A stretch of 64,000 nt of DNA from Niallia circulans NBRC 13626 (GTDB taxonomy: Bacteria; Bacillota; Bacilli; Bacillales; Cytobacillaceae), in NCBI RefSeq assembly GCF_001591585.1, contig NZ_BCVE01000006.1, forward strand, positions 1 through 64,000, given 5' to 3'. Under the pieces are notes generated by a model. The model was given only the letters and a program-made list of their open reading frames with translations. It was not told where the DNA came from and did not search any database. Of this stretch, positions 56,630 through 64,000 are shown piece after piece. How positions within the stretch are numbered: the first letter of the stretch is position 1; each line of letters starts with the position of its first letter. The translations under genes and the position numbers were made by a program.

Positions 56630-57143
56630 TTAATTCTCCCTCCTTTTTTAATTCTTTCTCCAAAGCTCTCATGGCTCGAAATAAGGTCGACTTCACTTTA
56701 GCCTCTGACCATCCTAAAATCCCTGCCGTTTCTTCAATAGAGAATTCTTTTAATTTTCTTAGAATAATGATTTCTCGATAAGTTGATTTCAAGGTACTTA
56801 ACGCCTTGTAAATTTCTAATGATTGTTCTCTGATCTGCAGCATCTCTTCAGGTAATGGATTCTCATCTTTTTTAAATAAAAAAGCTTCTTTTAGCAGTAT
56901 TACCGGCTTCTTTTTTCTAATCATATCGACGGTGAGATTATGAGCAATCCGATACAGCCACGTTTTTTCACTTGCATCCCTTTTAAATGTTTCCAAGTGG
57001 ATAAAAGCTTTCAAAAAAGTATCGTTTGTTAAATCTTCTGCCTGCTGATAATCTTGAATCATGATGAAAATATATTTAAAAATAGCTTCTCCAAACTTTT
57101 CATACCATTCTAAGATGATTTTATCTTTCTCATTTTCCACCAT
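56613..57143 (-). CDS. ECF RNA polymerase sigma factor
   Basis: A 176-residue ECF sigma factor. Region 2 (about 15-80) contains IMIQDYQQAEDLTNDTFLKAF and WLYRIAHNLTVDMIRKK. Region 4 (about 115-168) contains YREIIILRKLKEFSIEETA and GWSEAKVKSTLFRAMRALEKE. GGAGGGG precedes the start. An ECF-type promoter (57175-57200) lies 30 bases upstream, suggesting autoregulation. It resembles the SigX/SigV group, but I assign no name. Confidence 0.9.
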   Translation of the reverse strand: MVENEKDKIILEWYEKFGEAIFKYIFIMIQDYQQAEDLTNDTFLKAFIHLETFKRDASEKTWLYRIAHNLTVDMIRKKKPVILLKEAFLFKKDENPLPEEMLQIREQSLEIYKALSTLKSTYREIIILRKLKEFSIEETAGILGWSEAKVKSTLFRAMRALEKELKKEGELNGKII

Positions 57144-57174
57144 TTCCCCTCCTTTATTAAAAATTCTATGTATA

Positions 57175-57200
57175 GACGGATAGAGTTCTAAAAAGTTTTA
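57175..57200 (-). promoter_or_regulatory. ECF-type promoter of the 56613-57143 sigma gene
   Basis: On the minus strand AAAAC followed by a T run, 16 bases between AAAC (57198-57195) and CGTC (57178-57175), fits the AAC / CGTC pattern of Bacillus ECF promoters. Confidence 0.65.
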
Positions 57201-57226
57201 CTTTTTTTAAATATTTTCAAAAATAA

Positions 57227-57256
57227 AAAGTGGATTCCTGCAAAGAGGTCCACTTT
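57227..57256 (-). terminator. Terminator after the YoaP-like gene
   Basis: AAAGTGGA and TCCACTTT form an 8-bp stem (14-base loop); TTATTTTTG follows on the minus strand. Confidence 0.75.
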
Positions 57257-57270
57257 CGGTAATTCTCTGT

Positions 57271-58032
57271 TTATATAAATTCCTTCATTCTTTTCATCGC
57301 AGAATGAACTGTAAGCCGGTGATAAGCGACTAATTTATTCATAAAAATCACTCCATAAACACCATATGGAGTTGGCGACAGCTTTAATAATTCTTCACGT
57401 GTTTGGAGATGGTGAATTTCTGCCTTTATTTGTAATTTACTAGCTGCTTCTATTACATTATCGATGGCTATATCGATATAGGGGCATTGCGCTGTGCGGA
57501 GAATGGTTAATTGGTTGTTATGAAGTGTCAGTCGTTCTTCCCAATCATTCGGAAAATATGGATTTGCTGCTTCATTTATTTTGTAGACTAATAACTCGAA
57601 TCCATAGGGAGCATCTTCTAGTTCAGTGAAATCTTTTTTTAAGAAAACTTCCTTGCTTGGCGTCCAAGAGGTTGTTGGATTTGTTACCACGATAACGCCA
57701 TCCTTTTTATGATTTTTTGCATCTTGAATTACCTTTTCAATTAGCTGAGTTGCATAGCCTTTACCCGTTATATTTACCCATAGACAATGGATGACATAGT
57801 AATTTTCCCCATATACTACTCTGGAGGAATGTTCTATGGGTGTATATTCAATAAAACCGGCCAGCTTGTCATTCTCCATTAGTTGAATATATTTCAATCC
57901 TTGTCCAAATTGATCTATTAACCATGCTTTTTTTGCTTGATAGCCTGTTGACTTCTGTTTGCTTCTTAAACAATAGCAGCCATTTGCTTGTATATTTTCT
58001 GCGGTTAATTCAATCAGCTCTATTTTATTCAA
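57271..58032 (-). CDS. YoaP-like GNAT acetyltransferase
   Basis: A 253-residue two-part protein. The N-terminal GNAT domain (about 1-150) has the acetyl-CoA loop in VNITGKGYATQLIEKVIQDA (about 88-107). The C-terminal part (about 160-250) is the YoaP-like domain with PYFPNDWEERLTLHNNQL and LSPTPYGVYGVIFMNKLVAYH. B. subtilis YoaP has the same two-domain form. The substrate is unknown. The start at 58032 has only a weak ribosome binding site. Confidence 0.83.
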   Translation of the reverse strand: MNKIELIELTAENIQANGCYCLRSKQKSTGYQAKKAWLIDQFGQGLKYIQLMENDKLAGFIEYTPIEHSSRVVYGENYYVIHCLWVNITGKGYATQLIEKVIQDAKNHKKDGVIVVTNPTTSWTPSKEVFLKKDFTELEDAPYGFELLVYKINEAANPYFPNDWEERLTLHNNQLTILRTAQCPYIDIAIDNVIEAASKLQIKAEIHHLQTREELLKLSPTPYGVYGVIFMNKLVAYHRLTVHSAMKRMKEFI

Positions 58033-58113
58033 AATGTTTCTCCACTCCCCATCGCAAAATGTTCACTCATTTCTGCCAAAACTTCGAATTATAGAAACTA
58101 TGGAAAAAACTAT

Positions 58114-58159
58114 AATAATAGGATATCGCCTTTCCTTACACAAACGATATCCTATTATT
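58114..58159 (-). terminator. Terminator of the large secreted protein gene
   Basis: AATAATAGGATATCG and CGATATCCTATTATT form a perfect 15-bp stem with a 16-base loop, ending one base before the stop codon of the gene. Confidence 0.85.
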
Positions 58160-60559
58160 TTATTTCACTTTTATTTTTGTTGCTTGACTCTTATTCTTTG
58201 CCTTATCTTGTGCATATATCAATAAGTTTGTATTTTTCTTTTGTTTTTTGATTGTCATTTTAAAGGAACCTTTTGCATCAGCTGTTGTTTTTTGCACGAA
58301 TTTCTTTCCATTATAAATAGTAATAGTTGCGTTCGCTTCTGCTTTTCCAGCAATAAGTGTCGTCTTCGATGTTACATTTGTCGTAATCTTTGGCTTTGCT
58401 GGAGGAGTCTTGTCGATAACTTTTATTGCTTTGGATGTACTATTCCCAGCTGCGTCTATTATCTTAATTACTAATTTGGTTCCTGCCTTTTGTTTTGAAA
58501 TCTTTATTTGGAAACGACCATCTTTTTGTACTGTACTTTTTCCTAGTTCCTTTTTACCTGCCAGTACTACAACTTTTGCATTTACTTCTCCTTTTCCTGA
58601 TACAGTTGTCGACTTATCTGTAACTTCCTTAATTTGAGGTTCGTTTGGAGGTGTTTTATCGATATTTTTTATGGTTATAGACTTAACCTGTTTATTTCCT
58701 CCCAAATCTACAACAGTAAAGGTATATGTTCCATTCTTTTTCACCATGTACTTTACGTTTTCATTATTCACTTTCTTCCCATCAGGTAGCTGGATATACC
58801 GAATTCCAAAATTATCCTTTGCGGTTATTTGGAGTTCTATATCTCGGTTTGTTGGTTTCTTAGTTTTTTGTGTAATAGTAATACTCGGCTTTATTGTATC
58901 TGTAACTTTTTGGCTAAACTCGCGTACAGAATCATAGAGATTCCTACTACCAGAACTTTTCGCATATACTTTAAATTGAAAAGTTCCAGTACCTGCTGGC
59001 TGCCATTCTAGCTTATTATTCCTACTATAACTTTGTATTTTTTTCCAATTATTCCCGTCTTTTATATAAAACTCATATAGAGGATTGCTTCCTCCCGTAG
59101 TTCCTCCAATAAATGTATACATCTTGGGTGCTTGTGAACTATCTTTTTCCAGAAACACCTCTGACACTGGTTCAACAATCGTTCCAAATGTTATGACAAT
59201 ATCACGATCCAAGCTTTTGCCTGCATAACCGCTAATAGCATTTTTATTTATCGTTAATTTATATTTTTTTCCCTTTGTTAATAATTCTGGGAGTATATGC
59301 AAATAATTATCATCAGACTCTATTTGAATAGGAATCTTCTTATCCCCCTCCATAAGAGTTATTCCATTTCTATCCTTCCATCTAATCCCCTGATTAAAAA
59401 AGAATAAAAGTTCAGAATCGATTTCCAGATTACTATTATCTTGTCTTAAACTTGCCCACACGTCATTTTTAACATCATAAAACAATGAATCCGTTAATTC
59501 AAAGGAAGACGGCTCAGTGTTTTTCATATACTCTACATAGTTATTTCCGTTCTCATCTTCATAGATAGCAATTAATCCATTTTGATAAAAGAGAGAATGA
59601 ACAAAATAATCTTCTTTTAATGAATAGTAATAATCGGCAGATCCATAGCCATAAACATCTATTCCCCCAAAACTACTAGCTATATAAGTTCTTCTTCCAG
59701 AATCATCAAAGGCAATGTCATTAAAAGTTTCATATTCATTATTTTCCTCATCATAGGCCATCCTAAATTCAAAATCGAAAGTCATATCCTCTTCTTGTAC
59801 AGTTGATAAACGAAATACAACCCCATTCATATTGTACATATATTGTCCGTCTGGGCTTATAACCATTTCCGAGCTTAAATGATAGTCTCCGTGATATGGG
59901 GAGTCATAATGGTCTACAATCTTGCCATTATCAATTAGATAGGCATAGGCATCTATTGGACTTATTGCTGAGTCCAATGTATAAAGACGGTGTAACTTTT
60001 CATTGTAGGAAATACTAGATTCCATGTAAATGGATGTATTATCATCGCCAGCATCTTCTGCTACTTCTTTTTTCGAATTTAAGGAATAAACCTTAATAGT
60101 TTCCCATTGATTAGAACCAGGAGTTATATAAAGGTAGCCATTCTGATCGATCGCAATATCCCATGGATCTGTGGATATTGGAAAGGTATCTAATAAAGTA
60201 AAACTTCCGGCATCCACTTCTGCAATGGCTCCTTTTAAGCCCTTTTCCGTATAATATGAATGTTTCATTAAATGCTGAGTCACATAGACTTTGTCCTTGT
60301 ATACTTCCACTTTTTCTGCTGGGTATTTAAGATTTATCTTTTTTATTTCTCCCGTTAGATAATTTACTCTATGCAAAATAGGCTTACCTGTTTCTACCAT
60401 ATAAATATATGGGCGATTTGGATCAATCACTGCATCATCTGCTTGGAAATTAATCGATATCGCATTTGAAGCTGCCTTTATTTTGCTGTTAGAACCATAA
60501 GGAACAAATAATGATAACAGCAGTATAATAGCTATAAATAAATGCACTTTTTTTCGCAA
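58160..60559 (-). CDS. Secreted multi-domain protein with beta-propeller and Ig-like repeats
   Basis: A 799-residue exported protein. A signal peptide (about 1-29) is followed by a propeller-like region (about 35-370) with blades such as DPWDIAIDQNGYLYITPG and EMVISPDGQYMYNMN. An Ig-like domain of the SbsA type (about 375-460) is followed by a beta domain (about 470-560) and three Ig-like units (about 560-800), the last two starting after DKTPPNEP and DKTPPAKP. No LPXTG or SLH motif is seen, so it is probably secreted or wall-bound by charge (basic C-terminus). A surface-binding or adhesin role is inferred. Confidence 0.85.
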   Translation of the reverse strand: MRKKVHLFIAIILLLSLFVPYGSNSKIKAASNAISINFQADDAVIDPNRPYIYMVETGKPILHRVNYLTGEIKKINLKYPAEKVEVYKDKVYVTQHLMKHSYYTEKGLKGAIAEVDAGSFTLLDTFPISTDPWDIAIDQNGYLYITPGSNQWETIKVYSLNSKKEVAEDAGDDNTSIYMESSISYNEKLHRLYTLDSAISPIDAYAYLIDNGKIVDHYDSPYHGDYHLSSEMVISPDGQYMYNMNGVVFRLSTVQEEDMTFDFEFRMAYDEENNEYETFNDIAFDDSGRRTYIASSFGGIDVYGYGSADYYYSLKEDYFVHSLFYQNGLIAIYEDENGNNYVEYMKNTEPSSFELTDSLFYDVKNDVWASLRQDNSNLEIDSELLFFFNQGIRWKDRNGITLMEGDKKIPIQIESDDNYLHILPELLTKGKKYKLTINKNAISGYAGKSLDRDIVITFGTIVEPVSEVFLEKDSSQAPKMYTFIGGTTGGSNPLYEFYIKDGNNWKKIQSYSRNNKLEWQPAGTGTFQFKVYAKSSGSRNLYDSVREFSQKVTDTIKPSITITQKTKKPTNRDIELQITAKDNFGIRYIQLPDGKKVNNENVKYMVKKNGTYTFTVVDLGGNKQVKSITIKNIDKTPPNEPQIKEVTDKSTTVSGKGEVNAKVVVLAGKKELGKSTVQKDGRFQIKISKQKAGTKLVIKIIDAAGNSTSKAIKVIDKTPPAKPKITTNVTSKTTLIAGKAEANATITIYNGKKFVQKTTADAKGSFKMTIKKQKKNTNLLIYAQDKAKNKSQATKIKVK

Positions 60560-60842
60560 AAAACTCTCCCCCTGTAAGTCTCTCTATAATCGTTGTTTAG
60601 TTTCATTAATTTTATACTTAATATAAAAGACAATTGAAATTCAAGCTTTCAATTATTTTTAAATCTTTTTTTGCTGATTTTAAACGACATTAATTCTCCT
60701 TTCTTCTTTTTTATCGGTAATCTTCTTCCATATTTTATCTTTTTCCCGTCCTCAACATTTTATATAAATAGTCATCTAAAAAGTTAATGCCTTAAGCATA
60801 AAATGGTGGTAAAAAATATAAACAGGAGTAGTCAAAATATCT

Positions 60843-61453
60843 CTACACCCGATGTGATAGATCCCCTTCTAATACAATCCTGCCCATATCACCGTTGATT
60901 TCTATAACAGTAAGACTAGTATCATGAATAAAAGGTGGTTCCCAGATTTTCTCCATTGGCAGCTCTTTAAAAATTGCTAGTAATAACTTTATCACCACGG
61001 AGTGCGTTACAAGCAGAACATTACCCGAAGCATAATTTTCTTTCACTATATTTAATGCTTGTTTAACCCTCTTTTCCACTGCAAAAAAATCTTCGCCATC
61101 GCTGGATTTGTAACGATGAGGGGCATTCCAAAAGAAAGGGCAAATGCTTCTGGATAGCTGTCTTTCAAATATTCTGCTTTCTTTCCTTCCCATTTTCCCA
61201 TATTAATTTCTTTTAAATGATCATCGAAAATAATCGGAATCTGCCTATCTCCTTTTATAAGGTTTGCTGTTGCGACCGTTCTTTTACTAGGGCTTGTATA
61301 GATTGCAGCAAATTCTATCTCTTTCAATCTTTCACCTAATAATACTGCATTCTTTTTTCCTTTTTCCGTTAAGTCTGAATCACTCCATCCTTGCATTCTT
61401 TTTTCTATATTCCACTGTGTTTCTCCATGTCTTGTTATGTAAAGGGTTAGCAT
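60843..61453 (-). pseudogene. Histidine phosphatase (phosphoglycerate mutase-like) gene, frameshifted
   Basis: An ATG at 61453 (TAGGAG upstream) starts MLTLYITRHGETQWNIEKRM, a normal beginning with the catalytic RHG, and continues to KWEGKKAEYLKDSYPEAFAL. From there the frame changes near 61126-61140 (a TTTC/TTTT tract). The rest, FWNAPHRYKSSDGEDFFAVE and VLLVTHSVVIKLLLA with the second catalytic His, is in another frame, ending at 60843. A one-base change would restore a protein of about 203 residues of the PhoE/CobC type. Confidence 0.78.
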
Positions 61454-61669
61454 TTCTAGATCTCCTAATCTACCATTTCTGAACAACAAAATGGTTTTTA
61501 TTCCTTTTACCGATGAAGTTTCCATAAAACCCTTTTTCAATAGTGAACATAAGGATAGGGGGCGCCCCTTCCTAGCTTGTAATCTCCCTTATTAAATAAT
61601 TTCCGTTTCAGAAATATTCAGTATTTGAAATGAATAATGATATTTTACTATATTTTTAGATTCGACCAT

Positions 61670-61999
61670 TTACCTTAGCGGTTTGCCATGAACAATATGC
61701 CAATGAAGATGTTTGGAGTCTTGATACTTGCCAAGATTGGTGATAACTCTGCATGCACCATGTTCCTTTGTCACGGTAGCAGCTACTTGCTTTACAACGC
61801 CCAAAAGCTCCAATAGTAAATGATTATCTCCTTCTTCTAATGCAATAAGAGAAGCGATGTGTTTTTTGGGAATTGCTACTATATGAACTGGATAAAAGGG
61901 TTTTGTATGATAATATGCTAACACATTTTCAGTTTCCATCACTTTTCTAACCTTTGTTTTTCCACTAAGAACTTCGTCACAATAAAAATCTTCTGACAT
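61670..61999 (-). CDS. HIT family protein
   Basis: A 109-residue histidine-triad nucleotide hydrolase or transferase. The triad HLHWHIVHG lies at about residues 97-105, and the N-terminal half has VLAYYHTKPFYPVHIVAIPKKHI. HIT proteins hydrolyse AMP-linked substrates such as adenosine phosphoramidates; the exact substrate is unknown. GGAGG precedes the start. It lies 32 bases after the neighbouring SDR gene, in the same direction. Confidence 0.9.
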   Translation of the reverse strand: MSEDFYCDEVLSGKTKVRKVMETENVLAYYHTKPFYPVHIVAIPKKHIASLIALEEGDNHLLLELLGVVKQVAATVTKEHGACRVITNLGKYQDSKHLHWHIVHGKPLR

Positions 62000-62031
62000 C
62001 TTTTTTCCTCCATTTCCTTTTTAAACACTGT

Positions 62032-62583
62032 CTATGGTCTTTTCTCCCATGGTTCCACTACACCTACTACTTTTCTCTTCCAATTATTTTTTATGGCATC
62101 AATCACCCCAGCTGAAATCTCTTTATGTGTAAGCCATCTGGAGACGCTATTCTCCACAATAAATCCTAATTGAATCTGATGATAGCTGCAATTAGGGGGA
62201 ATCGTTAGTTCCTTCTTTATTTTGGACAAATCCGAGCTGCTCCCAGTAATGTGAAACAAACGCCAATTCTGTCTGCTTTCGGAAAGTTCGTCCTTTACTA
62301 TATTCAAAGCATTTTTTCCTATCGAATGAACCCATGCTACAACCAAATCAATTGGTCCATTCTGTTGTATAGACCATTCTAATTTCTCCCTAAACGCAGT
62401 GTGATTTGTATAATCAACCAGTAAGGGGGTTATTTTCGTTTTATCGTCCAGGTTATCTATTAAACTATTTATTGGGGCAGCTTTTCTGCCAACAATAGAT
62501 AATCTGCAATCCTCTTGCTCAGCCAGCCATCCAGACACATCAAAAAGCATTCCTGTGCCTCCAATAATTAAGGCATGCTTCAT
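62032..62583 (-). CDS. Short-chain dehydrogenase-like protein
   Basis: A 183-residue protein with a Rossmann fold. The nucleotide-binding GGTGML is at about residues 8-13, followed by LSIVGRKAAPINSL and LVDYTNHTAF. The C-terminal part, with RLFHITGSSSD and NCSYHQIQLGFIVEN, is family specific. The usual YxxxK catalytic pair of short-chain dehydrogenases is not evident, so enzymatic function is uncertain. AAGGAGGAG precedes the ATG. Confidence 0.75.
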   Translation of the reverse strand: MKHALIIGGTGMLFDVSGWLAEQEDCRLSIVGRKAAPINSLIDNLDDKTKITPLLVDYTNHTAFREKLEWSIQQNGPIDLVVAWVHSIGKNALNIVKDELSESRQNWRLFHITGSSSDLSKIKKELTIPPNCSYHQIQLGFIVENSVSRWLTHKEISAGVIDAIKNNWKRKVVGVVEPWEKRP

Positions 62584-62768
62584 ATTTTGCTCCTCCTTAT
62601 AAATAAGCCTTTAACCAATCAGTTTTCATGTCTTGCTTACTACCCAAAACGCTCCTAAAATTTCCTAATAATTCCTCTTATCTTATTACTTTAACAAACT
62701 TAACCCGTTTATTTAAAGTAAAATCAGTGATATTCTATAAATAAGTTAAAAACTATGGGGGGAAAGAC

Positions 62769-63656
62769 TTGAAGATTTTGAATTTTGGTTCTTTAAATAT
62801 TGATAAAGTATATTCGGTTCCTCACTTTGTTTCTGCTGGCGAAACTTTATCTTCTACGAATTATGAAGAATTTCCGGGCGGAAAAGGATTAAATCAATCA
62901 ATTGCACTTGCTAAAGCTGGAGCACAAGTATACCACGGAGGGAATATTGGAAAAGACGGCTTATTTTTAAAAGAAGTATTAGCGGAAGCAAATGTAAATG
63001 TTGATTGGATTTGTGAGAATGGGAACACAACTGGCCACGCCATTATTCAAGTCTCTGCTAGTGGTGAAAACTGTATTCTTTTATTAGGCGGAGCAAATAA
63101 AGAAATAACGATCAATCATATTAACCAAGTTTTAGCGAATTTTTCCCAGAACGATTTACTGTTATTGCAAAATGAAATAAACGATTTAGCATACATAGTG
63201 GAAACTGCACACAAAAGAGGATTAAAGATTGCTCTTAATCCATCACCTATCGATGAGACAATTACCAACCTAGATTTTTCAAAAATTGATTACTTAATAT
63301 TAAATGAAATAGAAGCAAAAGCCATTACGAATGAACATACAAATGACAAGATTTTTCAAAAGCTTTTATCCTTAAACAAGCAGCTAAAAGTCGTCTTAAC
63401 ATTGGGCAATGAAGGCGTAATTTATAAAGATAGTTTAGAAGAACATAGACAAGCCGCTTTTAAAGTAGATGCAGTTGATACAACCGCTGCTGGCGATACC
63501 TTTTTAGGATACTTTTTAAGTCAAGTTTCCCAGCAGGCGGAAATAAAACATGCCTTGCAAATGGCTGCAAAAGCTGCTGCAATTGCTGTAACACGGAAAG
63601 GGGCCTCCTCTTCTATTCCAAATTTGCAAGAAGTAATGACGTTCACAAAGAAATAG
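62769..63656 (+). CDS. rbsK: Ribokinase (PfkB family)
   Basis: A 295-residue sugar kinase. The sugar-binding and Walker-like parts are visible: FPGGKGLNQSIALAKAGA (about 38-55), and the catalytic DTTAAGDTFLGYFLSQV with the Asp near residue 240. It converts ribose to ribose-5-phosphate or a related reaction; no rbs transporter genes lie beside it. It starts at a TTG with a GGGGGGAAAG site upstream. A terminator follows. Confidence 0.85.
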   Translation: MKILNFGSLNIDKVYSVPHFVSAGETLSSTNYEEFPGGKGLNQSIALAKAGAQVYHGGNIGKDGLFLKEVLAEANVNVDWICENGNTTGHAIIQVSASGENCILLLGGANKEITINHINQVLANFSQNDLLLLQNEINDLAYIVETAHKRGLKIALNPSPIDETITNLDFSKIDYLILNEIEAKAITNEHTNDKIFQKLLSLNKQLKVVLTLGNEGVIYKDSLEEHRQAAFKVDAVDTTAAGDTFLGYFLSQVSQQAEIKHALQMAAKAAAIAVTRKGASSSIPNLQEVMTFTKK

Positions 63657-63661
63657 AAGAT

Positions 63662-63699
63662 AAAAAAGTGAGAATTTAAGTAGTGATTCTCTCTTTTTT
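63662..63699 (+). terminator. Terminator of ribokinase gene
   Basis: AAAAAAGTGAGAAT and ATTCTCTCTTTTTT pair at 13 of 14 positions with a 10-base loop, followed by A-T tract. Confidence 0.85.
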
Positions 63700-63720
63700 A
63701 TGGAATCACAATCATCAAAC

Positions 63721-63778
63721 GGAATATATATATTGCATTTAGCAATATATATTAGTTATAATGTAATATATACATTCC
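63721..63778. promoter_or_regulatory. Nested inverted-repeat operator region before the XRE regulator gene
   Basis: An 11-5-11 perfect palindrome (63726-63736 with 63742-63752) sits within a longer inverted repeat: 63721-63739 against 63760-63778, matching at 17 of 19 positions. TATAAT-like sequence lies between the outer arms. The three related half-sites just before the regulator gene suggest an autoregulatory operator. Confidence 0.5.
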
Positions 63779-63797
63779 ATCAATAAGGAGGATTGCC

Positions 63798-64000
63798 TTG
63801 AAGAACCATATTAAAATTGCAAGAATTCAAGCAGATTTAACCCAGCAGCAATTAGCAGATAAGATTGGCGTTACTCGTCAAACAATCAGTCTTATTGAAA
63901 AAGGAAAATACAATCCTACTTTAAAACTTTGTCTTGAGCTCTGTTATTCCCTCAACAGAACATTAGATGAATTATTTTGGGTAGACAAGGAGGAAGAAAA
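63798..64000 (+). CDS. XRE-family transcriptional regulator (partial at window end)
   Basis: A TTG with AAGGAGG about 7 bases upstream opens (M)KNHIKIARIQADLTQQQLA and continues through DKIGVTRQTISLIEKGKYNP to LDELFWVDKEEE at the window edge; no stop is seen. It is a Cro/CI-type helix-turn-helix protein of the short YozG-like kind (about 65-75 residues expected). The palindromes upstream suggest it represses itself. It may pair with a membrane protein gene beyond the window, as is common for this type. Confidence 0.88.
   Translation, partial: MKNHIKIARIQADLTQQQLADKIGVTRQTISLIEKGKYNPTLKLCLELCYSLNRTLDELFWVDKEEE

Overview
The window is low-GC chromosomal DNA from an endospore-forming member of the Bacillaceae. 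It carries cotJ, spmA/spmB, dacB, spoVA genes, spoIIA-sigF, dacF, spoIIM and mciZ. From 1.6 to 45 kb, gene order follows the Bacillus subtilis ypbF-to-yqkF region, so a Bacillus, Niallia or a close relative is likely. I cannot name the species from sequence alone.

Layout. 0.2-1.3 kb: cotJABC spore-coat operon. 1.6-6.7 kb: ypbF-ypbE-ypbD-recQ-ypbB and ferredoxin. 6.8-7.4 kb: decayed IS1182-type insertion sequence holding a GC-rich extragenic repeat. 7.5-8.4 kb: riboflavin transporter ribU behind an FMN riboswitch. 8.6-9.4 kb: M23 peptidase, then about 1.3 kb of mostly decayed DNA. 10.7-16.2 kb: rsiX-sigX-resE-resD-rluB, without resABC. 16.6-22.6 kb: spmB-spmA-dacB, a long superoxide dismutase, scpB-scpA, ypuF and ribT, without the rib operon. 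23.5-32.2 kb: ypuA, lysA, a reduced spoVA operon (spoVAA-AB-AEA-AF), sigF-spoIIAB-spoIIAA and dacF. 32.3-35.0 kb: a methionine aminopeptidase and an ECF sigma/anti-sigma pair inserted into the conserved order. 35.1-45.2 kb: pdp, punA-deoB, xerD-yqzK, fur, spoIIM, a GNAT gene, yqxK, nudF, mciZ and yqkF. 45.3-64 kb: accessory DNA with a 52/53-bp tandem repeat array, lone enzymes, a SUKH protein, a third ECF module, a large secreted protein, several broken genes, ribokinase and the start of an XRE regulator.

The core genes fit one sporulation programme. SpoIIAA, SpoIIAB and SigF set forespore transcription. SpoIIM acts in engulfment, SpmA/SpmB, DacB and DacF in the cortex and core, SpoVA proteins in the spore membrane, CotJ in the coat, and MciZ blocks FtsZ in the mother cell. 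Three separate ECF sigma/anti-sigma pairs suggest extensive envelope-stress control.

The most informative anomalies are: loss of spoVAC-AD-AEB from inside the spoVA operon; absence of resABC; an acetyltransferase gene broken by an inversion of about 90 bp; several single-base frameshifts; and a 6-copy tandem repeat. I see no rRNA, tRNA or CRISPR array. I did not find a coherent new multi-gene system; the nearest thing to novelty is the set of rearrangements and non-coding structures listed under findings.
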